Of a stretch of 64,000 nucleotides of DNA, positions 18,037-27,690 are shown one piece after another. A model generated the notes under the pieces. The model had not been told where the DNA came from. It made no database searches and worked only from the letters and a program-made list of their open reading frames with translations. The stretch's first letter is position 1; the number at the start of each line of letters is the position of its first letter. The translations under genes and the position numbers were made by a program. Source of the DNA: Hyphomicrobiales bacterium 4NK60-0047b (lineage in GTDB: Bacteria; Pseudomonadota; Alphaproteobacteria; Rhizobiales; HXMU1428-3); contig BAABWY010000002.1 in NCBI GenBank assembly GCA_040367435.1, forward strand, positions 124,001-188,000, written 5' to 3'.

Positions 18037-18600
18037 TTAATTGGCCTCTTCAGAATTATCTTCCTCAGGCAAGATAATCTCATTCCGAATAAAAATTAGT
18101 TCCAAAACAGAAAAGCCCAGCGTCAAAGGAAGTAACATAAAGGCCTTAAACTGCACCCATGTTTCCTCATCAAAACTCCGCCAAACATACTCGTTCAGCC
18201 CCGCTAGAAACAAAAAGAACAAGCCCCAATGCAAGCTCATTTTAAACCAGCCTCGATCAGTTAACTCAACTGCTTCTCCCAAAACCGTCTTCATCAAAGA
18301 GCGCCCAAAAGCCAGTGCCCCTAAAAGACCAGCAGCAAACAAACAATAAATAATTGTAGGTTTGATTTTTATAAAGAAAGTGTCATCGAAATATAAAGTC
18401 AGGCCACCAAAAACAAGCACCAAAGCCGCCGTAACTAAAGGCATTGTCGCTACTTTTTTAAAGACAAACCAAAACACTATAATAGAGAGCGTTGTGGTGA
18501 TCATTAGAGCAACCGTTGCCTCCATCAAACCCATATATTTATAGGTGATAAAGAAGATTACCAAAGGTGTCATTTCTAAAAAGAGCTTAAACAATTTCAT
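18037..18600 (-). CDS. Inner membrane-spanning septation protein (YciB/IspZ family)
   Basis: A 187-residue protein with five hydrophobic spans and an acidic C terminus. LFLEMTPLVIFFITYKYMG at the N terminus and GRSLMKTVLGEAVELTDRGW (about 98-117) are typical of intracellular septation protein A, which interacts with division and elongation proteins in enteric bacteria. It lies just downstream of ftsY on the same strand (50 bases), the common Rhizobiales order, so it is probably in the mtaB-ftsY operon. Confidence 0.92.
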   Translation of the reverse strand: MKLFKLFLEMTPLVIFFITYKYMGLMEATVALMITTTLSIIVFWFVFKKVATMPLVTAALVLVFGGLTLYFDDTFFIKIKPTIIYCLFAAGLLGALAFGRSLMKTVLGEAVELTDRGWFKMSLHWGLFFLFLAGLNEYVWRSFDEETWVQFKAFMLLPLTLGFSVLELIFIRNEIILPEEDNSEEAN

Positions 18601-18650
18601 AACAACTAGTTCCTTGTTATTGTTGTGTTTTATAAATAAAAAATCAATTA

Positions 18651-19847
18651 TTATTCAGACACACCAGCAATCGCTTTAGCAAAATCTGAAGGGTTAAAGG
18701 CTTGCATATCTTCAATGGATTCACCAACACCAATCGCATGAATGGGGAGTTTATATTTCTCAGCAATCGCCACTAAGATACCCCCCCTTGCCGTACCATC
18801 CAGCTTGGTCATAATAAGCCCGGTAACACCGGCTATTTTTTGAAAAATCTCAACCTGGTTTAACGCATTTTGTCCTGTGGTTGCATCCAAAGTCAGCAAC
18901 ACATCATGAGGTCCAGTTGGATCAAACTTCTTTATTACGCGAACAATTTTTTCAAGCTCGGCCATCAAATCAGCCTTATTTTGCAATCTACCGGCTGTGT
19001 CAATCATCAAAATATCTGTGTTCTCAGCCCTGGCTTTTTCCAAAGCATCATACACCAACCCAGATGCATCCGCACCAATCTGACCAGAGACAAATCCAGC
19101 CCCAGTTCTCTCACCCCAAACCTTAAGCTGGTCAACTGCAGCCGCTCTAAAAGTATCCCCGGCAGCGAGCATAACGGAGCGTCCTTCGTTCTTAAATTTC
19201 AGTGCTAATTTGCCAATTGAAGTGGTTTTACCGGCCCCGTTTACACCAACCATAAGCAAGATATGTGGCTTATTTTCACTACTAACAACCAAAGGTTGTG
19301 CAACCGGTTTAAGGATGGTTTCAACTTCATTTGATAAAATTTGCCGAACTTCTTCACCTGAAATCTCTTTATCATAGCGCGAAGAAGACAATTGATCAGT
19401 GATTCGCATGGCCGTTGCCACACCCAAATCAGATTGAATGAGCAGATCTTCTAAATCCTGCAAAGCCTCATCATCCAGTTTGGATTTAGTAAAAATACTG
19501 GTAATGCCTTCAGTTAATTTTGAAGACGATTTAGATAAACCAGACGTCAGACGTGAGAACCACCCTTTTTTCGGTGAGGTTTCAGGCTCTTTTTGGGTTT
19601 CATCATGTGAAACAACAGGCTCAGTTTGCTCTAGAGAAGTTGAGAGAACCACTTCATCGGCGACTTCATCACCTAAAGAAATCTCTTCGCTTGCTTCCTC
19701 TCCCTGAGCTATATCATCAAGAGCAGTTGAACCATCAGCTTCATTCAGAGGAACATCTAAAACATCTTTTTCTTTTTTTCCTCCAAAAAGGCGCCCAAAC
19801 AAGCCACTCCCCTTTTCCTTTTCACCGCTGTTGCCGTCACCGCTCAT
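18651..19847 (-). CDS. ftsY: Signal recognition particle receptor FtsY
   Basis: A 398-residue SRP receptor GTPase that docks ribosome-SRP complexes at the inner membrane. The acidic, low-complexity A region covers about 1-85, the N domain about 90-180, and the G domain has GVNGAGKTT (about 200), DTFRAAAVDQL, DTAGRLQNKADLM and TKLDGTARGG. The ATG overlaps the mtaB stop by four bases, so translation is coupled. Confidence 0.97.
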   Translation of the reverse strand: MSGDGNSGEKEKGSGLFGRLFGGKKEKDVLDVPLNEADGSTALDDIAQGEEASEEISLGDEVADEVVLSTSLEQTEPVVSHDETQKEPETSPKKGWFSRLTSGLSKSSSKLTEGITSIFTKSKLDDEALQDLEDLLIQSDLGVATAMRITDQLSSSRYDKEISGEEVRQILSNEVETILKPVAQPLVVSSENKPHILLMVGVNGAGKTTSIGKLALKFKNEGRSVMLAAGDTFRAAAVDQLKVWGERTGAGFVSGQIGADASGLVYDALEKARAENTDILMIDTAGRLQNKADLMAELEKIVRVIKKFDPTGPHDVLLTLDATTGQNALNQVEIFQKIAGVTGLIMTKLDGTARGGILVAIAEKYKLPIHAIGVGESIEDMQAFNPSDFAKAIAGVSE

Positions 19848-21118
19848 GCCAAAACCTCACCTTTCAATTGCCCATCCTCTTGTCGTCTCACCTTAGCTCG
19901 AATTATCGCCCCAGGCTGATAAGGACCATCCAACTGAACTTCAATAAAATTCTCTGCGCGGCCCATTTGACCACGCTCCATTAATAACTCAACAGGCTGC
20001 CCATCCAATGTTTCCATATATGACATCAACCGCTCATTCCCAAGCGCGCGCAACTGTGCAGCGCGATCTTTAATCACAGCTTTCGTCACCTGTGGCATCA
20101 AAGCTGCTGGCGTACCTGGCCGCGGGGAAAAAGGAAACACATGCAAAAAAGTAAGCCCGCACTCTTCTACAAGACGCAAACTATTCTCAAACATCTCATC
20201 AGTCTCAGTAGGGAAACCAGCAATAATATCAGCACCAAAAACAATGTTGGGCCGAAGCTCTCGCACTTGGCTACAGAACGCAATCGCATCTTCACGTGAA
20301 TGACGCCGTTTCATCCGCTTCAAAATCATATTGTCACCAGCTTGCAGCGAGAGATGCAAATGAGGCATCAACCGCTCGTCATTCGCGATAACATCCATCA
20401 AAGCGTCATCAGCTTCAACAGAATCAATTGATGAAATTCTCAATCGCTTTAAATCAGGAACATGTTTTAAAATCTGCTGGCAAAGCTTGCCAAGGCTCGG
20501 CTCCCCCGGCAAATCACGACCATAAGCTGTGATATCAACACCAGTGATGACAATTTCTTTATAACCCTCATCTACAAGATGAGAGACTTGATGCACCACC
20601 TCACCGGCTGGAACTGAGCGTGAATTCCCCCGGCCAAACGGAATGATACAAAATGTACACCGATGATCACAACCATTTTGCACCTGAACATAAGCCCGTG
20701 CCCGCCCACCAAAAGCAGAAATCAAATGCCCAGCCGTCTCGGTTACAGACATAATATCATTCACCTGGCAAGGTTCTGATGTTTCAGTAGCTAACCCCTG
20801 AAAGGTCTCAGCCTTCATTTTTTCATCATTGCCAATAACAAAATCAACCTCATCCATCTTATCAAACATCTGGGGATCAATTTGCGCCGCACAACCGGTC
20901 ACAATAATTTTAGCGTCTGGGTTTTCTCTTTTTAAACGGCGCACAGTTTGCCGCGCCTGACGAACAGCTTCATTTGTCACAGCGCAACTATTAATTATAA
21001 TCGCATCATCAAGGCCAGCATTGCGCGCATGTTCGCTCATCACCTCAGATTCATAAGAATTGAGCCGACAACCAAATGTCACAATTTGTGGAGCATCAGA
21101 TTTTGGATTTTTATTCAT
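19844..21118 (-). CDS. mtaB: tRNA methylthiotransferase MtaB
   Basis: A radical-SAM methylthiotransferase of 424 residues that converts t6A37 to ms2t6A37 in tRNAs. The N-terminal MTTase domain supplies three cluster cysteines (Cys17 in TFGCRLNSYE, Cys46 in NSCAVT, Cys81 in GCAAQ), the radical SAM motif is CDHRCTFC (about 149-156), and a TRAM-like end follows. The start NKNPKSDAPQIVTFGCRLN identifies the MtaB rather than MiaB branch. dapF lies upstream on the same strand, 54 bases away. Confidence 0.94.
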   Translation of the reverse strand: MNKNPKSDAPQIVTFGCRLNSYESEVMSEHARNAGLDDAIIINSCAVTNEAVRQARQTVRRLKRENPDAKIIVTGCAAQIDPQMFDKMDEVDFVIGNDEKMKAETFQGLATETSEPCQVNDIMSVTETAGHLISAFGGRARAYVQVQNGCDHRCTFCIIPFGRGNSRSVPAGEVVHQVSHLVDEGYKEIVITGVDITAYGRDLPGEPSLGKLCQQILKHVPDLKRLRISSIDSVEADDALMDVIANDERLMPHLHLSLQAGDNMILKRMKRRHSREDAIAFCSQVRELRPNIVFGADIIAGFPTETDEMFENSLRLVEECGLTFLHVFPFSPRPGTPAALMPQVTKAVIKDRAAQLRALGNERLMSYMETLDGQPVELLMERGQMGRAENFIEVQLDGPYQPGAIIRAKVRRQEDGQLKGEVLA

Positions 21119-21172
21119 TTAAATACGCTAAACTCGCTTTACCCAATTTCATTTCAGGTCAGTACATTCCCA

Positions 21173-22012
21173 CTAGGAAATTTCAACCTCACCCTTATAC
21201 TCAACTTCAATTGGCCCTGTCATTAAGATATGATCATCCGCTTCACGCCAATGAATTTGCAAATCACCACCAGGTAATGAAACAGAAACATTCCGCCCTG
21301 TCAGTTTTTTCCGCGCGGCACAAACAGCAGCAGCACAAGCCGCCGTTCCACATGCTTTTGTCAAACCAGCACCACGCTCCCAAACATGAAGAATGAGAGA
21401 GTTTTTGGAAGTCACTTGAGCCAAAGAAATATTAGCCCGCTCTGGAAACATCGGATGATTTTCAAGCATGGGGCCAAATTTGGCTAAGTCATGCGCCTCA
21501 ACATCATCAACCCAAAAAATACTATGCGGGTTCCCGACATTCACAACAGAAGGAGAATGCAATACAGGCGCATCAATTGGTCCAATTTGCAATTCAATCA
21601 TCCGTGTATCTCGAAACTCTTCCATTAAAGGAATGTCTTCCCAACCAAATTTGGGAACACCCATATCAACTGTGACTTGGTCTTGCCCAATAATCTGAGC
21701 AATTAAAACACCTGCATTCGTTTCAATCGTTACCCCAGCGCGGTTCAATTCACCGGCAACAATCCGTCCAACACATCTGGTCGCATTCCCACAAGCATCA
21801 ACCTCAGACCCATCAGCATTTAAAATTCGCATAAATACGTCAGCTTTAGAAGATGGCTCAAGCACGATCACCTGATCACAGCCCACACCATCATCGCGAT
21901 TTGCAACAAATGCAGCCTGTTCAGCAGTCAACGACAAAGGCTGTTCTCTGCTATCGAAAATAGCAAAGTCATTCCCAAGTCCATTCATTTTAATAAAGCT
22001 AACGGCGTTCAT
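21173..22012 (-). CDS. dapF: Diaminopimelate epimerase
   Basis: The 279-residue enzyme that converts LL- to meso-diaminopimelate for lysine and peptidoglycan synthesis. The two catalytic cysteines are Cys74 in DACGNATRC and Cys221 in [10 protein letters not shown]; the N-terminal [12 protein letters not shown] is also typical. It probably leads the dapF-mtaB-ftsY-septation protein operon. Confidence 0.96.
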   Translation of the reverse strand: MNAVSFIKMNGLGNDFAIFDSREQPLSLTAEQAAFVANRDDGVGCDQVIVLEPSSKADVFMRILNADGSEVDACGNATRCVGRIVAGELNRAGVTIETNAGVLIAQIIGQDQVTVDMGVPKFGWEDIPLMEEFRDTRMIELQIGPIDAPVLHSPSVVNVGNPHSIFWVDDVEAHDLAKFGPMLENHPMFPERANISLAQVTSKNSLILHVWERGAGLTKACGTAACAAAVCAARKKLTGRNVSVSLPGGDLQIHWREADDHILMTGPIEVEYKGEVEIS

Positions 22013-22128
22013 CTACTTAGTCTCAGTTCCACGGGCTATACCCAAACTTAATCTTTAGGCTTTCATCGCTCTATATAAGCATGAAGGCTTATAAAACCAA
22101 ATTTAATCTCACATCACCCTGTATAGAG

Positions 22129-23013
22129 TTAAAGAACAGGGTCAGGTAATCCATTCAAGCGGGCGCAAGCTACAACGCTATTTCGAAGCAAACAAGCAAT
22201 CGTCATAGGCCCAACTCCGCCAGGAACGGGGGTAATAAATCCAGCAACCTCAGCCACCTCGTTATACGCCACATCACCTTTTAACTTTGTTTTTCCTAAT
22301 TCATTCACCGTCCGATGAATACCCACATCAATCACAATAGCGCCAGGTTTAATCCACTCCCCCTTCACCATCTCACATTGCCCTGCTGCGGCCACAACCA
22401 AATCAGCACGGCGTACAATCTCGGGCAAGTTTTGTGTTCTAGAATGAGCAACCGTTACCGTGCAATTCTCTTGCAATAGCAATTGTGCAACTGGTTTCCC
22501 AACAATGTTAGAGCGCCCAATAACCACCGCATTTAATCCCGTTAAATCAGCTTGAGCTTGCTTGGCCAAAATCACACAGCCAACAGGCGTGCACGGCACC
22601 AATGCTTTTTGCCCAGTTGCTAACCGGCCCGCATTAATAGGGTGAAACCCATCAACATCTTTCAATGGGTCAATTGCTGAAATAACTTTGCTCTCATCAA
22701 TATGATCCGGTACTGGTAATTGCACTAGAATTCCATGAACCGTTTCATCATTGTTTAACTGCTCAATAAGCTGAAGCAAATCATCTTCTGTAGTCTCAGC
22801 AGGTAGCCGATGCTCAAAACTTGCCATACCAACTTCAACAGTTTGTTTTGCTTTGTTTTTTACATAAACCTCAGAAGCTGGGTCTGCCCCAACTAGCACA
22901 ACGGCTAAACCTGGAGTAACACCAACCGTTTCTTTTATCTTGGCAACCTCACCTGCAATAGACGCTCTAAGCGCTTTAGCTGTTAGTTTGCCATCTATGA
23001 TTTGAGCTGTCAT
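22129..23013 (-). CDS. folD: Bifunctional methylenetetrahydrofolate dehydrogenase/cyclohydrolase FolD
   Basis: A 294-residue FolD interconverting methylene-, methenyl- and formyl-tetrahydrofolate with NADP. Family signatures are visible: [14 protein letters not shown] with the catalytic lysine (about 51-63), [20 protein letters not shown], the nucleotide-binding [11 protein letters not shown], and [12 protein letters not shown] near the C terminus. It follows the DUF167 gene on the same strand after 93 bases. Confidence 0.96.
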   Translation of the reverse strand: MTAQIIDGKLTAKALRASIAGEVAKIKETVGVTPGLAVVLVGADPASEVYVKNKAKQTVEVGMASFEHRLPAETTEDDLLQLIEQLNNDETVHGILVQLPVPDHIDESKVISAIDPLKDVDGFHPINAGRLATGQKALVPCTPVGCVILAKQAQADLTGLNAVVIGRSNIVGKPVAQLLLQENCTVTVAHSRTQNLPEIVRRADLVVAAAGQCEMVKGEWIKPGAIVIDVGIHRTVNELGKTKLKGDVAYNEVAEVAGFITPVPGGVGPMTIACLLRNSVVACARLNGLPDPVL

Positions 23014-23106
23014 CTATCAGCGTCCTCACATATAATTTTTAAGAATTTTCAATATTTCAAAGACAATCGATATTTCAAAAGCCATTAATTTCAAAGGCCA
23101 ATAATC

Positions 23107-23439
23107 TCACAGGTCTGAAAGAAGGCCCTTAACCTGATGCAACAAATCTCGCCCCCCTCCCTCAATCAAAACAGTCTTATGTCTAGACTTCGATCCAGCA
23201 AATAAAATCACGGTAGATTTTGGGACATTCAACCATTTTGCAATCACTTTAAGAACGGCTTTATTCGCAAGACCTTTATCAGCAATGGCCCGAACAGAAA
23301 CTCGCAAAAGTTCAATCTCACGTTTTCGATCATCGCCTACGACTTCACATCCTTTAACTTCATCCCTTTGTGCTTTTGGAGAAACAAGAATATGAAGTTT
23401 AAGCCCTTCATCAACGACCTTATAAGGCAAATTTGCCAA
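23107..23439 (-). CDS. DUF167 (YggU) family protein
   Basis: A 110-residue alpha/beta protein with the family's core pattern: LKLHILVSPKAQRDEV, VRAIADKGLANKAVLKVIAKWL and ILFAGSKSRHKTVLI. Function is unknown; it is nearly always beside a YggT gene, as here. The start appears to be a TTG at 23439 with GGTGA upstream, since no ATG or GTG precedes the conserved first strand. Confidence 0.85.
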   Translation of the reverse strand: MANLPYKVVDEGLKLHILVSPKAQRDEVKGCEVVGDDRKREIELLRVSVRAIADKGLANKAVLKVIAKWLNVPKSTVILFAGSKSRHKTVLIEGGGRDLLHQVKGLLSDL

Positions 23440-23464
23440 TAAATTTCACCGATTAAATTTAGCT

Positions 23465-23773
23465 TTAAAGACTAGCTTGATGGAAGAAAGGAATGAGCCA
23501 GCCACGAATGACCACAAATTGCAAAAACATAAAAAATATCAGCAACAGCAAAGGCGCCAAATCAACACCATTGATCGGCGGCACAAGGGAACGAAACGGC
23601 CGGTACATTGGCTCAGTAACTGTATGTAAAAATTGCATCACTGACTGTACAAAGTTATTGTAAGTATCAACAATTCCAAAGGCTACAAGCCAGCTTAAAA
23701 TCACGCTGATAATCACAACCCATTTTAAAAGATCAATGATAACAACATCAATAAATTGCAACAAAGGGATCAT
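23465..23773 (-). CDS. YggT/YlmG family membrane protein
   Basis: A protein of 102 residues with a hydrophobic span at each end and the YggT core TEPMYRPFRSLVPPINGVDLAPLL (shown partly: VTEPMYRPFR, GVDLAPLLLL). In Gram-positives and plastids relatives are linked to division or nucleoid distribution; the role in proteobacteria is unclear. The ATG at 23773 is preferred to the TTG at 23788. The gene leads the yggT-DUF167-folD run. Confidence 0.9.
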   Translation of the reverse strand: MIPLLQFIDVVIIDLLKWVVIISVILSWLVAFGIVDTYNNFVQSVMQFLHTVTEPMYRPFRSLVPPINGVDLAPLLLLIFFMFLQFVVIRGWLIPFFHQASL

Positions 23774-23888
23774 AGTTCGCTCTTTCAACTATTGGTCATT
23801 TTTAAAAGTTTAGCCTTAGCAGCCAAAGGCTTGAAAAGCAATAATGAACCAAAGCTGTTAACGTTCTGCTATTCACCGTCAACTCTGG

Positions 23889-24779
23889 TTAAAAAGATCT
23901 CTTTTTATATAAAAACCCCATAAGTGGCGCCATTAAGCTTCCTGGAATAACGCGCAAAAACAAGGCAGCCAATGAATATATAAAACCAGGCGTAATAATC
24001 GTCCAAATTCTTGTCAACATCCCCCGATGAACTGAACGAGCCACAAAACGTGGTTTCAAATGCCAAAGAATATAATTATACAATGAATTCTGACCGTCAA
24101 TTTTGTGATGAAACGCCGTTTTCGTCGGGCCAGCTAAAATAGCACCAATATAGACCCCTTTCCCCCTCACTTCATTGGCTAAGCTTTCAGTAAAATTAAC
24201 AACATAAGCTTTGGTGGAAAAATAAATCGAATTGTAAGGCCCTGGTGTCACACCACCAAGGGATGCCATATTTAGCAAAGTCCCAGAACCACGAGCAGTC
24301 ATTTTAGGCAAATAACGATGTGTCAAAGCTGTCAAAACCTTAATATTCACATCCAGAACATGCTCAAGCTCGCTCCATTCGGTCTCAAGGAATTCATTTC
24401 GCTCTCCAAGCCCAGCATTATTCACTAAGATTTCAACATGATAGCCCTTTGCCTCAAGTAAATCATCAATCGTGTCATGGAGTTCAAAATTGGCAAGATC
24501 CATGGCTAATGACAAAATCTCGCCTGAACCAATCTTTTTCAAGCGAGCAGCAACCGAACGCAAGCGATCTTCATTCTTGCCGATAAGTAATAGATTATAA
24601 TCAGCCTCAGCTAATTCATGAGCAAGCGCAGCACCAATCCCACCAGATCCACCAGTAATCAAAACAAGAGGTTTGGTATGAACTTCAGGAAGATTAGAAG
24701 GTAATCTGCGCCTACGCCAAAATTCAGTAATTTTTCCAATTAAAGTCGCTATTTTTAAAGTAAAAGATTTAGTCTTCAT
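23889..24779 (-). CDS. Short-chain dehydrogenase/reductase, possibly membrane associated
   Basis: A 296-residue SDR. The cofactor loop is GGSGGIG (about 43-49), NNAG follows at about 122-125, and the catalytic residues are Ser in NMASLGG and Tyr/Lys in YFSTK. A basic N-terminal stretch (RRRR) precedes the Rossmann fold, and hydrophobic segments near the C terminus (IYSLAALFLRVIPGSLMAPLMGF) resemble the DltE/HSD17B12-like subgroup. Substrate unknown. Confidence 0.85.
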   Translation of the reverse strand: MKTKSFTLKIATLIGKITEFWRRRRLPSNLPEVHTKPLVLITGGSGGIGAALAHELAEADYNLLLIGKNEDRLRSVAARLKKIGSGEILSLAMDLANFELHDTIDDLLEAKGYHVEILVNNAGLGERNEFLETEWSELEHVLDVNIKVLTALTHRYLPKMTARGSGTLLNMASLGGVTPGPYNSIYFSTKAYVVNFTESLANEVRGKGVYIGAILAGPTKTAFHHKIDGQNSLYNYILWHLKPRFVARSVHRGMLTRIWTIITPGFIYSLAALFLRVIPGSLMAPLMGFLYKKRSF

Positions 24780-25079
24780 TCTTATTATTATACCTAAATT
24801 TCAAGTGATGCTTGATCACATCAAATGTCGCAACACTTTTAAGCAACAATGCCTAATATAACATCAAACTTAAATCAAAACTTCAGACTTAAGAAGGAAA
24901 CTGTTGTCACATAGCAAACAATTAAAAATGATAAGCCCAATCATGTTTTTGACTATACAGCAATTTATCAATTGCGTTATCGCTGTCGCAAAAAACAGCT
25001 ACAAAGCAGCAATAACCAAATGTTCAGCTAAGCTCAGGAATAAAATCATCTTCATGAAAACAAAATATGAGAGTATAAA
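24780..25079. other. Gene-free AT-rich stretch
   Basis: This divergent gap between the SDR gene and the ArsC-like gene shows no open frame of note, no repeat of the hairpin family and no convincing promoter. A TTGACT near 24954 has no matching -10 box at a good distance. Confidence 0.5.
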
Positions 25080-25586
25080 GTGACACAGCAACCATTGAAT
25101 GTCTTATTCTTATGCAATACGAACACAACCTGCTCAATCATTGCTGAAGCCGTCATGAATAGATTAAGCCAAACAGATGCTGCCGGCAGGTTTAAGGCTT
25201 ACAGTGCTGGCTCTTTTCACAGAGGCATGGTCCACCCCCATACCCTTCATCTCCTGGCAAATAATAATTATGACCCCAACGAATTTCGTTCAAAAAACTG
25301 GCAAGAATTTGCTGAACCACATGCCCCGGTAATGGATTTCATCTTCACTCTTACAGATGAAATTACCCAAGAAGCCTGCCCAACATTCCCTGGTCTCCCT
25401 CTCACGGCACATTGGGGTGTACCAGACCCCGCCATGGCAAACGGAACCAACGCTGAAATTCATTACGCCTTTTCAGATACAATGAGGATGATCGAACAAC
25501 GCGTTAGTATTTTTGTCAATTTACCGCACAAAGACCTAGATAAACTAACACTCCAACAACGAATTGATGATATCGGAAATCGTTAA
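25080..25586 (+). CDS. Degenerate ArsC/low-molecular-weight phosphatase paralogue
   Basis: A 168-residue protein clearly homologous along its whole length to the intact ArsC at 28177-28671 (shared blocks YSAGS, AHWGVPDPA, EIHYAF.DTMRM, VSIFVNLP). The active-site loop reads LCNTNTTCSI where the family has CxxxxxRS: Cys12 remains but the phosphate-binding Arg18 is a cysteine. The redox cysteine matching Cys89 of the paralogue is Thr92; Cys100 is kept. It is therefore unlikely to be a normal arsenate reductase or phosphatase and may be a binding or sensory pseudoenzyme. GTG start with GAGAG upstream. Confidence 0.85.
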   Translation: MTQQPLNVLFLCNTNTTCSIIAEAVMNRLSQTDAAGRFKAYSAGSFHRGMVHPHTLHLLANNNYDPNEFRSKNWQEFAEPHAPVMDFIFTLTDEITQEACPTFPGLPLTAHWGVPDPAMANGTNAEIHYAFSDTMRMIEQRVSIFVNLPHKDLDKLTLQQRIDDIGNR

Positions 25587-25636
25587 ATTTAATTATATCA
25601 AAAGCTTAAAACAAGATTTATAAATCACCTACTCCT

Positions 25637-26254
25637 TCAAGACAAAGCCCACCAAAAATAAAGCGGAACCAACCCATAACTTGCCGCCCCTACAATCAAC
25701 CCAGCCTTAAGCAACGCGCTATCAAATCGTCTCCATAAAACAACAATGCATAACAAAGCCAATAAACATTCAAAGAAAGAAACCACATCTCCATAGTGAT
25801 CCCTGTTCCAATAAGAAAGCGGTGAATGAAACCGAAACTCGGTAAAGGGCCAAAAATGTTTGTGCGCATCTGCGTGATGAAACGGCAAATCAAAAGCCAA
25901 ATGCAACAACGCGGCACCACAAAGAAATTGCAACCACCGTACTTTCATAAACCACCCTACGGCAAAGAACCCCACATAGAGCGGTAAAGAATTTGTAATG
26001 GCTGAATATGTTTGCCAGGGCTCCTGCCAATAGACGGAAGTCCATAATTCATGAGATGAAATTCCAGCAATAAACTTCGCCCATATAAACAAAATATAAA
26101 TAGATAAATCCGGCAGCAACGCCCCAACAATGACCGCAAAATTTAGCCCCCAAAAAGCAACTGCACTATCAGAGACTTCTGAACTCATATCTGAGCTCTG
26201 GCCTGATCTGGAAAGAGCAGCTCCAGCAATTAGCAAATGGGTTGGTGTCATCAT
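25637..26254 (-). CDS. YdjM-like membrane protein (metal-dependent hydrolase family)
   Basis: A 205-residue protein with about four membrane spans. The N-terminal MMTPTHLLIAGAAL, the LLPDLS segment and the histidine cluster DLPFHHADAHKHFWPF (about 123-138) match the YdjM/PF04307 family of membrane-bound putative metal hydrolases. Alphaproteobacterial members are often mislabelled as cobalamin biosynthesis proteins. No function can be assigned from context. Confidence 0.78.
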   Translation of the reverse strand: MMTPTHLLIAGAALSRSGQSSDMSSEVSDSAVAFWGLNFAVIVGALLPDLSIYILFIWAKFIAGISSHELWTSVYWQEPWQTYSAITNSLPLYVGFFAVGWFMKVRWLQFLCGAALLHLAFDLPFHHADAHKHFWPFTEFRFHSPLSYWNRDHYGDVVSFFECLLALLCIVVLWRRFDSALLKAGLIVGAASYGLVPLYFWWALS

Positions 26255-26557
26255 GTTAAAGACATCCTATGAATATCATCTTGGCCCTCGAAGCAAAAAG
26301 TTGAGAAAGAAAACTTTAAAAAAAACAACCAAAGAAACCAAATCACTTTCTAGCTATCTGGCTAGCTACTTGGCGAACTAACGCCCAATCCCATCTTAAA
26401 GCCATATAATCATTCAGCAATTAAACCTTATACAAACTATCAACTTTATAAGGACGGTAGGAAATGCTAGAACCAAGCAGTTTAATATAGCACAGAAGTC
26501 ATTACCAAGGCTGTGAGAGCATCAGAATCGTGTAAAACGACGATAAGAGAGATCCAA
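26255..26557. other. Divergent gap before the HupE-type gene
   Basis: No gene is supported here. CTAGCTATCTGGCTAGCTAC near 26352 contains a repeated TAGCTA/TAGCTAC motif of unknown meaning, and AAGAGAGA just upstream of 26558 is the likely ribosome binding site of the next gene. No hairpin repeat copy is present. Confidence 0.4.
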
Positions 26558-27670
26558 ATGCAAAAAATTTCCAAGACTTTACCCTTTCTCATTTCATCTC
26601 TTGTTTTTATTTCTTTTGTGACCATTACAATTAGCATTGCCCACGCACACGGCATGTCAGACGCTGAAAAAGCAACAGCCATAGGTGGCAGCAACCTTCA
26701 ATACATCTGGCTCGGCGCCACACATATGCTCTCAGGTTTTGATCACCTTGCATTTGTATTTGGTATTGTTTTCTTTTTAAGAAGCTTTGGAGAAATCGCC
26801 AAATATGTCACGACTTTCACAGTCGGTCATTCCATCACCTTGATATACGCAACCCTCAACGGCATCCAGCTCAATCATTACATCATCGACGCAATCATTG
26901 CCCTGAGTGTTTGTTACATTGCTTTTCATAATCTGGGTGGCTTTCGAAAATATCTCAAAACACCAGCACCCAATATGCTTTTGATGATTTTCGCCCTTGG
27001 CCTCATTCACGGCTTTGGCCTGTCAACCATTTTGCAAGAATTGCCATTAGATAAAAACAACCTCCTGGCCAATATCATATCCTTCAATATCGGCATCGAA
27101 CTTGGTCAATTATTGGCACTGGCACTTATGCTGATCGTCATCATGGGATTGCGGAAAACATCTTTGTTTCCACTCTTCAGTAAAGTTGTGAACTTATGCC
27201 TTATACTCATCGGCGCAGCATTATTCTTCATGCAAATGAACGGGTATATAACTTCTCAAGAGTCAAAACTTGTTGAAAAAAGTGTTGAAGCCCCAGCCAA
27301 GGCTAAGACAGAAAAACAACGATTGGTTCCACTAAAAGAAACCAACCTGGAATGGCAAGACACAATTAAAATCACTCTGCCAGCCAACAAAGGCATCGAA
27401 TATAAATTCACGGCTGAAAAAGATGCAAGCTTCAGCTACACATGGAAAACTGAAAACGGCGAAGAGATCTTCTTTGATTTTCATGGAGAGCCAAAAGGCA
27501 ACACAACCGGCTATTTCAAAAGCTATAAAGAAACCACAGCCAACACCTCATCCGGCACCCTAACAACCCCGTTTCAAGGAACCCACGGCTGGTACTGGGC
27601 CAACAAAACCTCAAAGCCGATTACTGTAATTTTAAAAGCGGTTGGGGACTACAAACGTACAGATCAGTAA
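26558..27670 (+). CDS. HupE/UreJ-type transporter fused to a periplasmic beta domain
   Basis: A 370-residue protein. After a signal-like first span come the HupE/UreJ family motifs: HMLSGFDHLAF (His56, Asp62, His63), a second histidine motif TVGHSITL and LGLIHGFGLS, within about six spans ending near residue 235. These proteins are nickel/cobalt or related metal permeases. A linker leads to a C-terminal domain of about 100 residues (WQDTIKITLPANKG ... GTHGWYWANKTSKPITVIL) that I recognise from separate transmembrane anchor proteins often encoded next to HupE-like genes. Here the two are one chain. The ATG at 26558 is favoured over 26513. Confidence 0.82.
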   Translation: MQKISKTLPFLISSLVFISFVTITISIAHAHGMSDAEKATAIGGSNLQYIWLGATHMLSGFDHLAFVFGIVFFLRSFGEIAKYVTTFTVGHSITLIYATLNGIQLNHYIIDAIIALSVCYIAFHNLGGFRKYLKTPAPNMLLMIFALGLIHGFGLSTILQELPLDKNNLLANIISFNIGIELGQLLALALMLIVIMGLRKTSLFPLFSKVVNLCLILIGAALFFMQMNGYITSQESKLVEKSVEAPAKAKTEKQRLVPLKETNLEWQDTIKITLPANKGIEYKFTAEKDASFSYTWKTENGEEIFFDFHGEPKGNTTGYFKSYKETTANTSSGTLTTPFQGTHGWYWANKTSKPITVILKAVGDYKRTDQ

Positions 27671-27690
27671 AACGAAAAAAGTCAAAATGG

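Noticed and set aside
22115-22143. Inverted repeat CACCCTGT/ACAGGGTC around the folD stop codon as a terminator
   Set aside because: There is no T-run on either strand and the right arm is within the coding end, so it is probably chance.
26130-26381. Plus-strand frame overlapping the start of the YdjM-like gene
   Set aside because: It is mostly antisense to the real gene and its remainder is low-complexity lysine/threonine sequence.
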